From Rhyacophila brunnea (lineage: Eukaryota > Arthropoda > Insecta > Trichoptera > Rhyacophilidae): 64,000 nt of DNA. The notes beneath the pieces were generated by a model. It was not told the DNA's origin. It saw nothing but the letters and a program-made list of their open reading frames with translations, and ran no database searches. Numbering within the stretch: the stretch's first letter is position 1; each line of letters starts with the position of its first letter. This document shows, in pieces, positions 34,131 through 47,385 of this stretch. The position numbers and the translations under genes are program-made. The stretch spans positions 455,062 through 519,061 of the forward strand of contig JAGYXB010001403.1 of the NCBI GenBank assembly GCA_022495005.1, in the 5' to 3' direction.

Positions 34131-36587
34131 TGGCCGATATTCAGTCAACCTTTGAAAATACAAATTTTTAAATAGGATTTAAGAAAATACCATTACTGTT
34201 TTTTACGGGTTTTGCGGATTTGGTTGTGGTGGATGAAGACCGCTGTGATTGGGGTGACCAGAAGGTGTAGATGGAGAGTCACCAGTAGGAGAGATGTGAA
34301 GTCGAAATTTTGTGGTTGCTCCGATGGGTGGAGAAGCGAGTTTTATTTGCAGCGTAAACAGTCGGTACAAGAGTATCTTACAAGAACGTTGTTTTACAAT
34401 ACTAATGATACTGTTCCGAGGTCCGAGCTCAGTGGAATAGAATGCTGTGTGGAGCGGAATGACTTACACGAAGCTTACCGATCGATCCAAGATTAAGATT
34501 GATACTAATAGGTATTTATACTGACTAATTCATCAATTATGACCCGCTAATAATATGCATGAATATTCGGTAAATTGCGAGCTTTTGCTGATTGAGAAAT
34601 CTGCTGGCTTCTGCATTATTGCACTTCGATATCACGCGTGTAGCTAGTAGTATATGCTGACTGTATATACGATGATTGTGCGATTGTTTAAATTAAATGA
34701 TTTGCTAATTCTTACACTGTCGAAATAATGCTGACCAGGCCCAAAGTCATTGACCACTACAGGGGTTGTTCAAATATGACATGACACCTTAATTAAAAAT
34801 AATATAAACTATGTAATAGGTTCACCCTGAATCGAGACTCTATCTTGATTTCCAAGAAAACCTTGGACGAAAAGAATATTAAAAAAAGCTTTATAAAAGG
34901 TCTTGATTTAATATTAAAATTATTTTATATTTTTCCCGGAAATTGACAACTCTAGTTGCAACACGTGTCAATTTTGAAGCTTATTCTACAGTAATACAGA
35001 TAATAAATTACATTTAAAGAATATTTTTTTATTTAGGGGATTAAAAAATGTAACGTAAATTTTTACACAGAAGGTGAAAAAAATTTTAATGGGGGAGGGA
35101 GGGGATGAAAAAAAAATACTCAACATATGACGCCGTTTATTTATGGACATGCCCTTGGAATTGGAAATACACAATTTTGAAAAACCCCAGAAAATTACAT
35201 AGCTGTTAGAAAAATCCTAGATTGTTCGTTTGAGTTTTTCCACTACATTTCCAGTGAAATGATTTGCTACGCAATTTAACTCTCGGTCAATTAAACATAT
35301 TGATCGTTATCAGTGTTATCACAATCTCTAAAATATCGCGTTTTGAGCGTCAATTTAAACGGATTTTTAGAAGAGACGTAAAAAAGCTCTCGAATTTACT
35401 TTGAGAATATAATAAATACGTAAAATACCTCGATTTCTAAAGGAAAAATGCTTTATCAAAGGTAAAAATACGCTTCCTAATTAATTTAACTAAAATCATA
35501 AAACATATTGTTATTAGTGTTATTACAAATATTTTGTTTAATATTTGGCCACTTATCTATGCATATGAAAGGTTCGTCATTCCCGTTCCAGTCCAATACG
35601 GAAACAATTCAAAAAACTTTTTTTCCAAGGTGATGGCGTTTGAAATTTTTGCACAAATTCTCATTTAAATTTTAAACCTTTGATGGAAATGTGATTATTT
35701 TATTAGAATTTAGCAATGCTCAATGAAATTTTACAGTTCAATAAATAATCATCCCAGATATTCCAAACATTTCTATATATATATAATTGAATTCATGATC
35801 AATCCCAGAAAGGGTTACTCGATTATATGACGACACAATTACGATGACACAGTGGAGATTTTTTTTTTTTTTACTGAATAAATTATTTTGTACATTGAAT
35901 GGGTTTACATAATATAATCAAGGTACAAATTTATATATTAATATACTTACATTTTGAAAGGAACCACACATGTTTATTATTAAGTAACTATTAATATAAA
36001 AATGCTTTTTTTGCTCTAACATGGTTAAGTACGTAGTCTAAAGCTCCAGCAGATGCGTCAGTATCGTTTGTTAGCGGGAGTCCCCGCGACATTTTTTCGC
36101 GAGGATGCCCCTCAACCTCGATGTTAGGCAATTAACTTTTTAGCTAAAAAATATGACTCAGATTACGCTTTTTATTGAGAGTAATTTCTGTTGCTTTTAA
36201 ATTAAAATAAAAAAAATGGAGGAGCTTATTCCCGCGGTCTATTACGTTTACACACAATTTCGTTTTGAATATTACCAAGACGTTTTTACTCTTCCAGATT
36301 AATGTGGCATTAAATTGTTCATTATTATAATTACTTGGCCCTTAAGAAGCATAACCAGAATAAGGGTGTAAATAAATTGGAGATAAAGTACCCTCAGATT
36401 TTTTCTTTTACTCTTTTTATATTTACCATTGAACTTTTAAAGATAGAAATAAAAAAAATATTTACCGTAGTACCTACCTGTTTAGTACTGCGATAAACCA
36501 AATTTATTGATAATATCATCTTATGGGTATTTCCAAAGATATATTATTAAATTAAGTAGGTACATAGATGTATCTTTTTTTTTCTTT
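34131..36587. other. Unassigned stretch
   Basis: The part at 34200-34500 keeps moderate GC and an open frame of 94 codons (34212-34496) with no recognised domain. The rest is AT-rich. A short GC-rich hairpin-like motif ('gcgggagtccccgcgac') lies near 36075. Confidence 0.35.
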
Positions 36588-36820
36588 TGACCATGTCCGA
36601 TCCTAATAGGATCATATTGGCCTCCACAGAGTGGAGGTTTGTATTAACATATTTTATTTTTACGAGAAATGGATGTTAGTCACTTGCTCAACCTATTAGG
36701 ACCATACTCTGACTCATGCAAAAATTGAAAAATAATATGTGAACTCGCCAGACCCAGGATTCGAACCTGGGACCCTCGACACTATAGACCGGCGCTTAAT
36801 CCACGCCGTCATCGTGGGTG
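36588..36820 (-). mobile_element. SINE A, near-full-length copy
   Basis: On the minus strand the head reads 'cacccacgatgacggcg', an A-box region, then a B box within 'cccaggttcgaatcctggg'. The body carries the 'cctccacagagtggaggt' hairpin-like motif and ends at 'gatcggacatgg' (all given on their own strand). The order matches 63477-63716. A 'tttttttttcttttga' run flanks the 3' end. Confidence 0.8.
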
Positions 36821-37049
36821 TGATATATCAATATCTACAATAAATACCTATTTATTTTGTTGTTGACCATTTTCTTAAGCGTAATATATAGTTTCCTATT
36901 ATATAATACATAGTAATACATGCGTACAAACGATATGAAGAGATATAAAAAAATACAGCCATATTGTGTATGTAATTATGGGTATATAATCTCGATAGAA
37001 TCATTTTGTGGCAAATAAAAAATAACTTAAATTGGTGTTGTTTTCTTTT

Positions 37050-37212
37050 GACTATGTCCGATCTTAATAAGATCAAATGGGGTTTCAAGGAGGTGTCGAG
37101 TTTGTTTTAACAGATTTTGGTTTTTACGAGAAATGAATGTTAGCCACTTGCTCAACCTATTATGTTCATACTCTGACGTATTTTGCCAGACCCGGGATTC
37201 AACCCGGAACAT
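37050..37212 (-). mobile_element. SINE A, 5'-truncated copy
   Basis: The 3' end, body and B box ('cgggttgaatcccggg' in sense) are present, but the A-box head is missing. The truncated 5' end abuts repeat J at 37213-37215 with no spacer. Confidence 0.72.
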
Positions 37213-37214
37213 TA

Positions 37215-37572
37215 TATCGACTGTAGAAAGGAAAAAGGACGTAGTATAAACAAATCAAATTTTAGAAGAGGCACAAAAAGGTTTTTACAAAGTTAAAATA
37301 CAAAATAAGCATAACCTTGAAGCGCGTGATAATTAATAATTTGGCATTTATATACCTAATCTTATATTAATTATTGATTTAATTAAAGAAAAACCAACAA
37401 AAATGATGGTCAAGTCGTTTTCCCACTTCACTTCATTTTTTTTGCGTTTTTAAATTACCAGCTAAATTTACACAACAAATCGGCATTTTTGCAGCTTACA
37501 TCCTTTGGACACAACGTTTATTTAGTCGTGTACAACGTTATTATCAAATAAAACCTATTTTGAAAAAAACCG
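37215..37572 (+). repeat. Dispersed repeat J, copy 2
   Basis: Partner of 20755-21078. It begins at 'tatcgactgtagaaaggaaa' immediately beyond the SINE A fragment and ends at 'caaataaaacctattttga'. Similarity is high but with several small indels. It carries an AATAAA motif close to its end. Confidence 0.68.
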
Positions 37573-37597
37573 AGGAGTACAATTAATAATAAGAACT

Positions 37598-37672
37598 AGG
37601 AACCGAGAACAGTGGATGGAGCTAGGAGAGGACTTCACCTAGCAGTGGATCGACCCCGGCCGATGATGAATA
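37598..37672 (+). pseudogene. RTE-like LINE extreme 3' tail
   Basis: Only about 75 bp remain: 'ggaaccgagaacagtgga', 'ggagaggacttcacc' and 'cagtggatcgaccccggc' followed by 'cgatgatga'. These match the ends of the other RTE copies. It lies just beyond repeat J. Confidence 0.6.
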
Positions 37673-37944
37673 TAATAATGCTGATATCCTAAATTAAAAA
37701 AAAATCATTTTTTATAAATACAGCCGCACATCTAAAACAAATTAAGTATGTTATGTATTTTGTTTGATGTGGTTGTTAATAGAGTAAAAATTATTATTTA
37801 AATGTATTAGAAATATTTTAATTTTAAATGCTTAGATTTCGATAACAGTACAGTAAGTTTATAAAATGAATTTCTACCTATACACAAAAAATCAAATATA
37901 TTTTACCTTTTTTTTAAACAGATATTTTTAATATTTTTTTTTTC

Positions 37945-38174
37945 GACCATGTCCGATCCTGATAGGATCATATGGGCCTCCACAGAGTGGAGGTTTGTAT
38001 TGACAGATTTTGTTTTTTACGAGAAATGGATGTCAGCCACTTACTCAACCTACTAGGTCCATACCCTGACACACACAAATTGAAAAACAATTTTTGTACT
38101 TGCCAGACCCAGGATTCGAACCTGGGACCCACGGCTTTGTAGTCCAACGCTTATGCCGCGCGGCCACCGTGGGC
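37945..38174 (-). mobile_element. SINE A, full-length well-preserved copy
   Basis: In sense the head begins 'gcccacggtggccgcgcgg', includes an A box, and reaches a canonical B box in 'cccaggttcgaatcctggg'. The hairpin-like 'cctccacagagtggaggt' and terminal 'gatcggacatgg' are intact. Flanks show imperfect direct repeats around 'agat...tttaa.att' on each side, compatible with an aged TSD. It is one of the two best copies for a consensus. Confidence 0.82.
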
Positions 38175-38662
38175 AGATTTTAAATATTATTTGCACTATA
38201 ATTGCTAAATAAAAAATAAACTTCTATTTCTAGCATCATTGCAACCAGACAAAAATATTAGCATAACTTAATATAGATTTCATTGTGTTTAAACAGTGTA
38301 CTCAGATTTTACCAATGATTATTTTATCTCCAATTTACGTAAAATAAATATGTTCCTTTCGCATAATAGCGTGTATTATATGAATAAAATATCAAGTTAC
38401 TTGCAAACAGCAGACATATTTGATCAGCAAAAAATCTATTTGGCATGATGTCGCCACTTAAAATATATCCTTCTTTAGATTTTTGTTAGTTTAGTAAGAA
38501 AATCCGACAGACTATCACTTCCCAGAGATTTTCAACCAGAAAACGTCTTAACATACGATGAACGAGAATATTTTTTTTATGAAATTAACGTATTTAATTA
38601 CTTCTTAGTTATTTTTATAGACAATTTTGTCGTTCACTGTTTTTTTAAAATTATAATATGAA

Positions 38663-39504
38663 CAGTGTTGTAAAAAAAAATGTCAGATAGGGTTATTGAA
38701 TATGCTGCTAAAACAGTGGTTCACGTGTGCGGCCACTAGAGGAATTTGCTGCGGCAACGAGCGCTTTTCATGTGTGAAATATACCGTTTCTGAGAATAAA
38801 GTGAATTCAAAGAATTGGCAACAATTTGCTTTATTAATATTGTCGATTTTTCCTACTACTGTATACTGTGAAAGATCATTCAGTGTAATGCACTTCATAA
38901 AAAAACAAATATCGAAGCCAGTTGACAGATGTAAACTTAGAAGCACCAATGCTGCTCGCATTGGAAAAAAGGAGTATTGAGGAATTTCTATTTGCATTAT
39001 TTTTAAATAAATAGATATGTACTAAAATGTTCAAATGTCTTTTATTAAATGGACTTGTACAAATAAATTGATCCATTTTTTAAGTAAATAAAATTTAGCT
39101 TTAATTTTTTCAATCACAACAAAAGTGAAATTTGGTGCGGCCACCAGACGTTTCCATAGAACTGTCAACGTCAATTGTGCTGCCACAGTTAAATTTCACG
39201 AATGAACTAAACTAAAAGAAACTAGCATATCAAAAAAGAGTGTCATAATCATTTACATTGTTTTACAAGAACAAAGTTTGAAGATGAATTATTTATTTTT
39301 TTACAACTAATAAAATAAGTCATACAATTAACAATTAATCCAGGTAAGAAATTTAGTCATAATTTTGTATGTAACATTTACTTATTTTATTAATAAGAAA
39401 AAATACAAAATAATGGATAGCTTTATTATGGGAAGTTTTAAGTTGTTTGCGTTGTCTGAAAAAATGCCAGATCTGACAAGAAAAACGCTAAGTTGGTAAC
39501 AATG
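38663..39504 (+). mobile_element. hAT element with CAGTGTTG ends and a transposase remnant
   Basis: The left tip 'cagtgttg' with 'aaaaatgtcagat' and the right tip, complement of 'cattgttaccaacttagcg' with 'aaaaaatgccagatctg', are inverted partners. Flanking 8-mers aatatgaa (38655-38662) and attacgaa (39505-39512) match at 6 of 8 positions, an eroded hAT-type TSD. The 842-bp element is internally deleted and contains only a transposase C-terminus. Right-end relatives occur at 18361-18418 and 26620-26673. Confidence 0.65.
38816..38977 (+). pseudogene. hAT transposase dimerisation-domain remnant
   Basis: The translation from 38816 reads 'WQQFALLILSIFPTTVYCER' and continues 'SFSVMHFIKKQI'. A hydrophobic helix followed by a C/SER-x-FS-x-x-x-x-IK core is the hallmark of the hAT C-terminal dimerisation domain. 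Normally it follows the catalytic region; here about 50 residues remain and a stop follows soon after. Its strand agrees with the surrounding hAT ends. It is too short to function and is read as a fossil of the element's transposase. Confidence 0.65.
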
Positions 39505-42500
39505 ATTACGAACCTTCAAAAAGTGGAGGGAATATTGCTATATTAGACCAACTATATCCATTTGAAATTATGATTTCTATATTAAATAAGTATCAATTAT
39601 TTTAGATGAAGATTTTCAATATGTAGGCCGTCAAATCAAATCTAAAAGTATAAATTATTATTAATTTAAAATTTAATATCTGGAAGTTAAGCCGGCTCTA
39701 TCCTTTTTAAAACAATTTGATTTTTTGGTGATTTATTCATTATTTTGGACGGAGATTTTGGAAACCTTCAAATATAATCTAAAACTATTGATTATTGAAA
39801 ATTTACTATTGTAAAATTTAAACATATTTTCTAAATAGAATTAATTTTATTTTAGCAAGTAATGACCTATATATCGACTAATGATAGCGTTTCCGGTTTT
39901 ATTAGCTTTTTATAATATTTAATTTTTTATGCATGTCCTGTAAAAAAATCAGGTCTCTAGCATAAAAATTGACGAAGTTAGGTTTTTGACAATGGTGCTC
40001 TATATCTACATATCGCATCGACCAAATTTGTGTTCACAGAAATATCCGAGGAGTATAGTCATACCTCGATAACAAAAGTGCACTGCGCTTTATTTACAAA
40101 TAAGAAGGTTGTTATACTTGTTATAACATTCTTTTACGGAGATCTAAAGAAACAGCATGATTTATATTGACGTATCACAATAATTTAAAAAAACATATTG
40201 GTTTATCTCCGAAAAATATTGGTATTTGCATTATTAGTTTAAAAGTTAGTCAATATTATTGTGTCAGAAAGTTAAGTTATTATATTATTTAATATAAAAC
40301 AAATACCGAAAAGAAACGGAATTAATTTTCACTTGCATAGCTACTTTAAAAAACTTCTCAGTTATTAATATTATCTTAAAATTTGAAGTAATTATATTAA
40401 TTTTGATTCGCTTATTTAAATTAATTCACTGCATGATAAAGACCTCTTCAATCTCTCTCTTACTCTTTTCGGTTGATTACTCTCCCATATAGATACTCAA
40501 CAAAACAATGAAGTAAAGTTTAAATTTGAAAATGTTATATTATTTAATAGAAAAATAATATTATATATAAAACGTTATTTATATATAATTATATTTAATT
40601 ACTTTGCAGTTACCTACTTAACTTAAAATGAGTTTGTAATATTCTAATATATAAATTTAATTTACATAAATACCCAGTAGAAAAATACATATTTTAATTA
40701 AATATTACTATCACTATAAAATCAAATATTTTGGACCTAAAAAGGTAACTACCTAAAATATTATGTTTTAACTTCAAAATGTTATTTTATCATTAGTAGA
40801 AAATGACATTACATATTATTTTGGTTGAATTAATCTTGCACAAAGATAATAAAAAATCACTATTATCATGGTTCAGCTTGAAAACATTACTAATTGCTGA
40901 CTATTTTTTTATGATCCAACCAAGTTAAATAATCCTTTTCATTGCATTTTGAAATGGAATTATTTTTGAATGGCTTGCTTTGGAAATAGTATAATAGTAA
41001 TGAACTTCGTCTAAATACAATAACACGTGCGTCAGTTCTTAGTATTTTTGAAAATATAATATGGTACACATTAAATAAATTATGCATAATTTTGTATTTT
41101 GAATATTCCTCAAAGATAGAAATTACCCAAAGGATTATATTATTTTATTACATGCCATTCGCCGAAAGGGATTAAGCGGCTGGGATTTTTGAAAACGTGT
41201 TTTGACGTGACATTGTTTACAATACAATTTGAAAGTAACAATAAAATTTTAATGGTCAATAATTGTTAAAGCATTTTATGCTTATCTAAGTAGATATATT
41301 TTGGAAAAAGGATGAAGTAAAGTAAACAAAATGATGTGTAGGTATTCTGAAAACAAGCCCATCGCTGGTGATTGGGAATTTTTAATATTACGTACTAATT
41401 AAAGACATATATTATAATCTTAGCATTGGTGAGTGGTGACATAATTTTCGATGTTAGTTAAATTTGTTCAAAATAAATATACAGTGTTGCTTTTAACAAA
41501 CAATAACATTTCTATAATATTTTCATCACAATTTGATATAGCTTATTTGACTTTTAACACTATAGATAATTACATAAATATTATGTATCTATAGTTTGTG
41601 AAAAACTCAAATAAACCATGTCAAATGGTGATATCGTACACGGTATCTCGTAGATTTTAATTAAAATATCAATTGGATTTGAAAGGTCTGTAATGGTAAG
41701 TATGTACTTAAATTCATATACTTACCTCCTATTCACCTATTGACTATGATTTTTATAAATTATGAAAACCTTTTTAAATAGTAACTACCTAATTATTATT
41801 TCATCCAATTTAAATCGGTCTGAATTATACATTTTGTAAAACTATCAAAATAAATAGTTATGAATGACAAATGATATAGTAAACTGTGTTTCTTTGAGAA
41901 AATTTGTATTAAAACTCTACGCAATCGATTAAATAACAATATAACATTTCAAGAACATACTAATTACTTGAATGCAAATTTTTTTTTTTCAGTTTATAAA
42001 AAAAATGCAAATCCACACCAACAAAATAAATTTGATTAAGTATTTAAATTTGAGAGTATTAGTACACATTTATTTCAACCTTTTAAATAAATAATAAAAA
42101 TCATAAAACATCGTATTAATTAACGTAACAGAGCTCAATTAAGAAATATACTTACTGAAGTTTATGTTGACAATATAATATAATCAATCTATATTTAATT
42201 ATAATTGGCAATAACATTCATATTAACGATTGAGATTAAAAAATACAAACGATAATTAATATGGTCATAATTTATATGAAATTTTATAATCTTAATTATA
42301 GAAAGGTATTATAAAATTATATGCACAAATAAGGATACTCTTAAAAAATAGAAGGTAGGTACTGACAAAGCAATTTCTCTTGTTTATACAGATACTGTAT
42401 GAATATCATTTTAGATAGGTACATAATCATAATTATCGAATGGACTTGTAATACAAGCCTAATAATTATATTAAGTATATATTTTTATATAAAGATTTCT

Positions 42501-44019
42501 GATGATGCACAGTTGACTGCGGTCTCATCTGAGAACGAAAGTAATAAACCTCTCTTTCATTAATAGTTGTTAGGTAAACATAACATTAGTTATTTTGTTA
42601 ATACGTAGTTATAATTTTCAAACTAGAAAATCTATATTTTTGCAAATAGTATGATGTTTAGATAGGTATATCTGTGCCAAATGTTCAAGAATATATTTCA
42701 GTAGTTGTTTACTACCTACATTCTTATGTTCAAATAAGCAAAGCGGTTAGTATTTTATATTATTGTATTAAACTGTACATATGTTTTTTCTAAAATGGTA
42801 ATTACTTATTTAAATAAAATTCATTCCCTCAGAAATACAATGATGCAGTTAATAAAGTATATAAGTAATTATTTCCCTAGTTTTTATAATTAAGTCAACT
42901 ACTATTAATAAATTAAAATTGGCTTAGTGATTTACATGGCGATTGACATTATGTTTTTTCAACAGTTTTAATGAAAATTGTGTTGTAAAGAATAAAAAAA
43001 CATTTCTTTTAGCTATTTTTAAATCTAATAGTTACCAATGTTATGTACTAATTTCTTATACAACTTCTTTATTATTCCATTATTAACATTTTTCCTGAAT
43101 GTTTATTGTTTCGTAATGTACATATTCTCATTATTTATAAAAATATCAATAATAATTTACAAAAAATTTAAAAAAATCATACTTAAATACTTTTAAATTA
43201 TAAAAACTCCGTATAAAAATATATATATGTCAATATATCCTCATACTCTTTGTTAAAACTTTATAGACACGCTGTATTATTTCGAGTTAAACATTGCGCA
43301 ATGATGGTTCTTCCGTAAAAGAGCATTATAAATATAGGTGTACTAAATAAAATCGTATAGAGAAAGAAAAACGTGACGTAAAACAAGGTTACATCTCAGA
43401 GTATGAGTCTGTTACGCGGAGTCTGTAATCTATTTCGTCCGCGCAAAAGCATGTTGAATCAAGTCAAAGCACCAAGCGCGTAATATTATTCCAAATAAAA
43501 ACGATTTTTTGACATTATCTCAGCTGTTTATTAATTAATCAACATTAAATTTTGATAGGAATATAGACCATAAATTGGTTTATCTGATTTACTTAAATAA
43601 GATAAGAAAAAACTATCCCATTTTATATGATGAATTTAATAGCGTAAATATTTTAGTTTTTTCGCTCTCCTGAACATTTGTGATTTTAGACTTACACCGG
43701 TTTTTCCTGGGGCCGTCGAGTCATTATCCATCTTAATATTATGGAATATCATTGTGTATCAGTTTTTAAAATATCCATACATATTATATTACTTAAATTA
43801 ATAAAAATTAAGGGTGACTGGCGATAAAAATATTTATGCTAAATCTAAAACAAAAGATACTGAGGGGAACCTTTTTAAGCTATAAATTAGTAAGTATAAA
43901 AATGTTTAATATGATCAAATTGTTTTTGGAAAACAATCTCAGTTATTATTTCATAATATTATACGTAGGTATTATACACGTATATTATTATTGCACTATT
44001 CTTTATTTTTTTGTTAAAC
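39505..44019. other. Long featureless AT-rich block
   Basis: Very AT-rich throughout. No gene, RNA, terminal repeat or shared dispersed repeat was recognised. Open frames such as 40890-41087 and 43836-44108 are low-complexity or overlap a SINE. Confidence 0.4.
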
Positions 44020-44212
44020 CGTGTCCGATGCTAAAAGGATCATATTATGGGCATCCAAATAATGGAGGTTGTATTAACAGATATACTTATTTTTTGTTAA
44101 ATAAATGAATGTTAGCCACTTGCTCAGTCTTCCATACTCTAGGTCCAAACACATATTGAAAAAAAAAATTGTTAGACGCAGTATTCGAACCGGGGCTCGC
44201 GACGTCTTATAT
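44020..44212 (-). mobile_element. SINE A, degenerate copy
   Basis: Landmarks in antisense order are 'ccgtgtccgatgctaaaagg', 'ggtt-gtattaacag', 'gaatgttagccacttgctca' and a B-box region 'agtattcgaaccgggg'. The head beyond the B box is lost or unrecognisable. It is old and carries several indels. Confidence 0.65.
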
Positions 44213-46095
44213 CCTAAAAATACGTACTAACTTAAATATTGTAAAGAAACTCTTATAAATTTAGAGCCAGATGCATAAAATGTCACTTATCACTTATCAG
44301 CCGTTATTCAGGGGAAAACTGTTTGGTGTTAAATATACAACGAGTGTGCAGGTTGCGTATAACCTTATGCGCGTGCGCACTGTACAGGTAGCGCCAATAA
44401 CGATATAGTGAGAAACATCATCTGTCATAATACCTAATAGCGTATTTTAACCAGAAATTAAATAAATACAGTTTTACTTGTTTCCAACAAAGTCTAATTA
44501 CTTTGAATACGATTATATACGCAAACACGAAAGACAAGCGGTATTACATACGTGTTTATTCATATGTCGAAACTAAATTGACATCTGTTATGGCAACAGA
44601 TCCCAAATTAATAATAATTATATAAAATTTCATTGTATAAGTTTAGAATATTAACAATTTATATTTACTCACTTTAATTAGTACCTACAGTTTTCATAGT
44701 TTACGTTTGTATATCTATTTAAAAAATATGTTTGCATTTGTCATTTTACTTTGATAGGTAGGTATATATATACAATATCATTGTTTAGAATTTAGAAAAG
44801 TAGACATACTGTGCATCTGGGCCCAAAACTTTAATTAAATTTCCATGTGCAACCATAATGAATTAATGTTTACTTTTTACAAAGTATGTATGCTTCATTC
44901 ATAATATAAGTAGGTAGGTACATTTCATGTTACAAAATTTATTTATTTTATCAAACTCTCTAGTACCTATCTGACAGAATCCAGAACGCGTCTTCTGAGA
45001 TCCTATATGAATATAGAATATTATAAAGAAGTCTATCTATAATATTATTTTGTTTATTTTCTTTGATGTCCTGGAAGAATTTTTCATCTCACTGCAAGAC
45101 ATGTGGTGGACATGTGTAATATTTCCGAGCTGCTTTTTCTTGACATCATATTGCATTCATAAGACATAAACTATCACATTTTGTTTTTTAGTAAACAAAC
45201 TTAAAGTTCGTAGGCTTGGCGCTAGAACGAGTGATTCAATATTTCAAAATAATACATAAAGGATATTTTGTTGTGTGTTGCCATGTTGTATAAATTTACC
45301 GCCTTGATTTGCTTACACAACGATATTTTAGTAAATTTAAATTTGGAACAATCGTTTTTAGCAAACAATTAATAAGTAAGTAATAACTATTCTTAATTTA
45401 ATAATTTTAATTAATCGTCATTATTAATATTGTCAGTTTCAAAATGTATACATTGAACTATGTATGTACTTAATTGAAGATTAGCAAATATAGTAGATCC
45501 TCGATTTTACGTGTCCGAAATTCACGTTTTCCCGCTATTTTCGTGTAGTTTCTGCAGTCCCATTTTATTTTGTTACATTCAAATAGATCATTAGATGTAA
45601 TTCCCGTCTCCAGGGGTTTATTTCCTGCATTTTGCGTAAAAATATTTAATACTCAAAATTCAATTAATATTAAAATCTTAGGCTGCGTAGGCACACGGTA
45701 TATTTTGTCATTCTCCGGTTTAACTCGAATATTTCGGTGACATTTTTCGATTTTATTGTTTACATATTATTTTTTACGTTTTGTTTGTTAAGTAAGTTCA
45801 ATTATTTTGTGTTCGTTTTTTTGTTTACATCCGTTCAAATACTGTGAAAAAATCAAATTTTCAAATCAATTTATAATATTAAAATTTTTTTTTATAAACA
45901 ACCCAAAAAGATCCTCCAAACATAATATTTAAGTGATTTATTACCCCATTTTATTTTTTCTATAATCTAAGCCCCATTTACATGTTTCCAAATTTTACGT
46001 TGTTCAAACACTTGCTAGTTCGCTTATGCAATTATTTATTTTATCATTAAGTCTTATGCCCAGCATGCACTTTTCTATCCCATGACGTGATAGTC
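44213..46095. other. Unassigned stretch with a possible pogo/Tigger-like end
   Basis: The sequence near 45496, 'tagatcctcgattttacgtg', faintly resembles the start of pogo/Tigger elements, but no right end was found. The rest is AT-rich and unassigned. Confidence 0.3.
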
Positions 46096-46255
46096 TAAAG
46101 CCGTGTACACGCGAATATTGACAACTTTAAAAAATACTAAACTCTTGCACTAACCACAGTTTCACTTGTATCGCTTTATTCTGAGATACAACGGGCGAGT
46201 TAAGCCGAGTTGCCGTTTTTATGATATCGCCATCTTCTGTGTGTACACGACTTAA
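46096..46255. mobile_element. Candidate short MITE with GTGTACAC arms
   Basis: The left arm 'ctaaagccgtgtacacgcg' and right arm, complement of 'cttaagtcgtgtacacaca', are inverted partners about 160 bp apart. The interior is non-coding. No TSD was determined and no second copy was found in the window. Confidence 0.42.
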
Positions 46256-46804
46256 GTTTCTGGATCTGTCTCTTATTGGTCGTCAATATACATTATTTGC
46301 GCATTACAAGATCTGTATTTTTATTATGTTTCTTTTATACATCACTGGTACGGGGTATTTCACGTGTAATTTTACTTGAAATGATTACTAATACGTGTCA
46401 ACATTGTAGACACAATATGACGAGGTGAATAACAAACAAAATCACTGGGTCTCGACAAATCTCAAGTATGTAGATGTTGTGTACATAAGCTCTTTCTCAA
46501 ACGTCTGATTTCTCACGAACAGAATAAGTGTTTCTCGCTTTCCACACTTACATACGTGACACATAATCGTTTTATTTTTCTTTATTCTATTCACTTGCTT
46601 ACTCCTCGCACTAATGTGTGAGAACTCGCCTTGTTTATGCTTCCCCTCGTTGTTTTACCCTTTTACTTATATGTAAACGATATACACAATGCGACTTATG
46701 AAATAATTATTTATTACGTATTTGTATATTTCTAAATGCTTAATTAAAACTGAATACATACATGCAAATAATCTATTAAAACAACGCACGATAATATCGT
46801 GTTA

Positions 46805-47385
46805 CATTACGATGTTTCAAATCTTGCTTTGCGCTCCTTCTGCATGCCATAATATTATTATATGACGTATTAAGTGACAATAATATGTTCAATATTATTA
46901 CCTCAAATAATTATAAGAAGTAAATAATTTAAAAACTACTTTTTATTCAATGAATAATTCACACAATTTAAGAATTTAACATTTATTGAACTAATTTAGG
47001 AGCATCTCAGATACAAACATTACGATGTTTCAAATCTTGCTTTGCGCTCCTTCTGCATGCCATAATATTATTATATGACGTATCAAGTGACAATAATATG
47101 TTCAATATTATTACCTCAAATAATTATAAGAAGTAAATAATTTAAAAACTACTTTTTATTCAATGAATAATTCACACAATTTAAGAATTTAACATTTATT
47201 GAACTAATTTAGGAGCATCTCAGATACAAACATTACGATGTTTCAAATCTTGCTTTGCGCTCCTTCTGCATGCCATAATATTATTATATGACGTATCAAG
47301 TGACTATAATATGTTCAATATTATTACCTCAAATAATTATAAGAAGTAAATAATTTAAAAACTACTTTTTATTCAATGAATAATT
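46805..47385 (+). repeat. 213-bp tandem repeat, about 2.7 copies
   Basis: Units start at 46805, 47018 and 47231, each 'cattacgatgtttcaaatct'. The spacing is exactly 213 bp twice. The third unit stops at about 47385 after 'ttcaatgaataatt'. Only a couple of base changes separate units (for example 'gtattaag' versus 'gtatcaag', 'gacaat' versus 'gactat'), so the array is young or homogenised. Each full unit contains a family B terminal module ('caatgaataattcacacaat' ... 'catctcagatac'), which ties the array to that family. Confidence 0.9.

Noticed and set aside
34212..34496. 94-codon open frame next to the GC-rich island
   Set aside because: No domain, and no splice or start evidence linking it to the island.
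39505..44019. AT-rich block considered as a nuclear copy of mitochondrial DNA
   Set aside because: No readable mitochondrial protein or rRNA pattern was seen in any frame.
45490..45990. Possible pogo/Tigger element
   Set aside because: Only a vague left-end similarity; no inverted right end or transposase was found.
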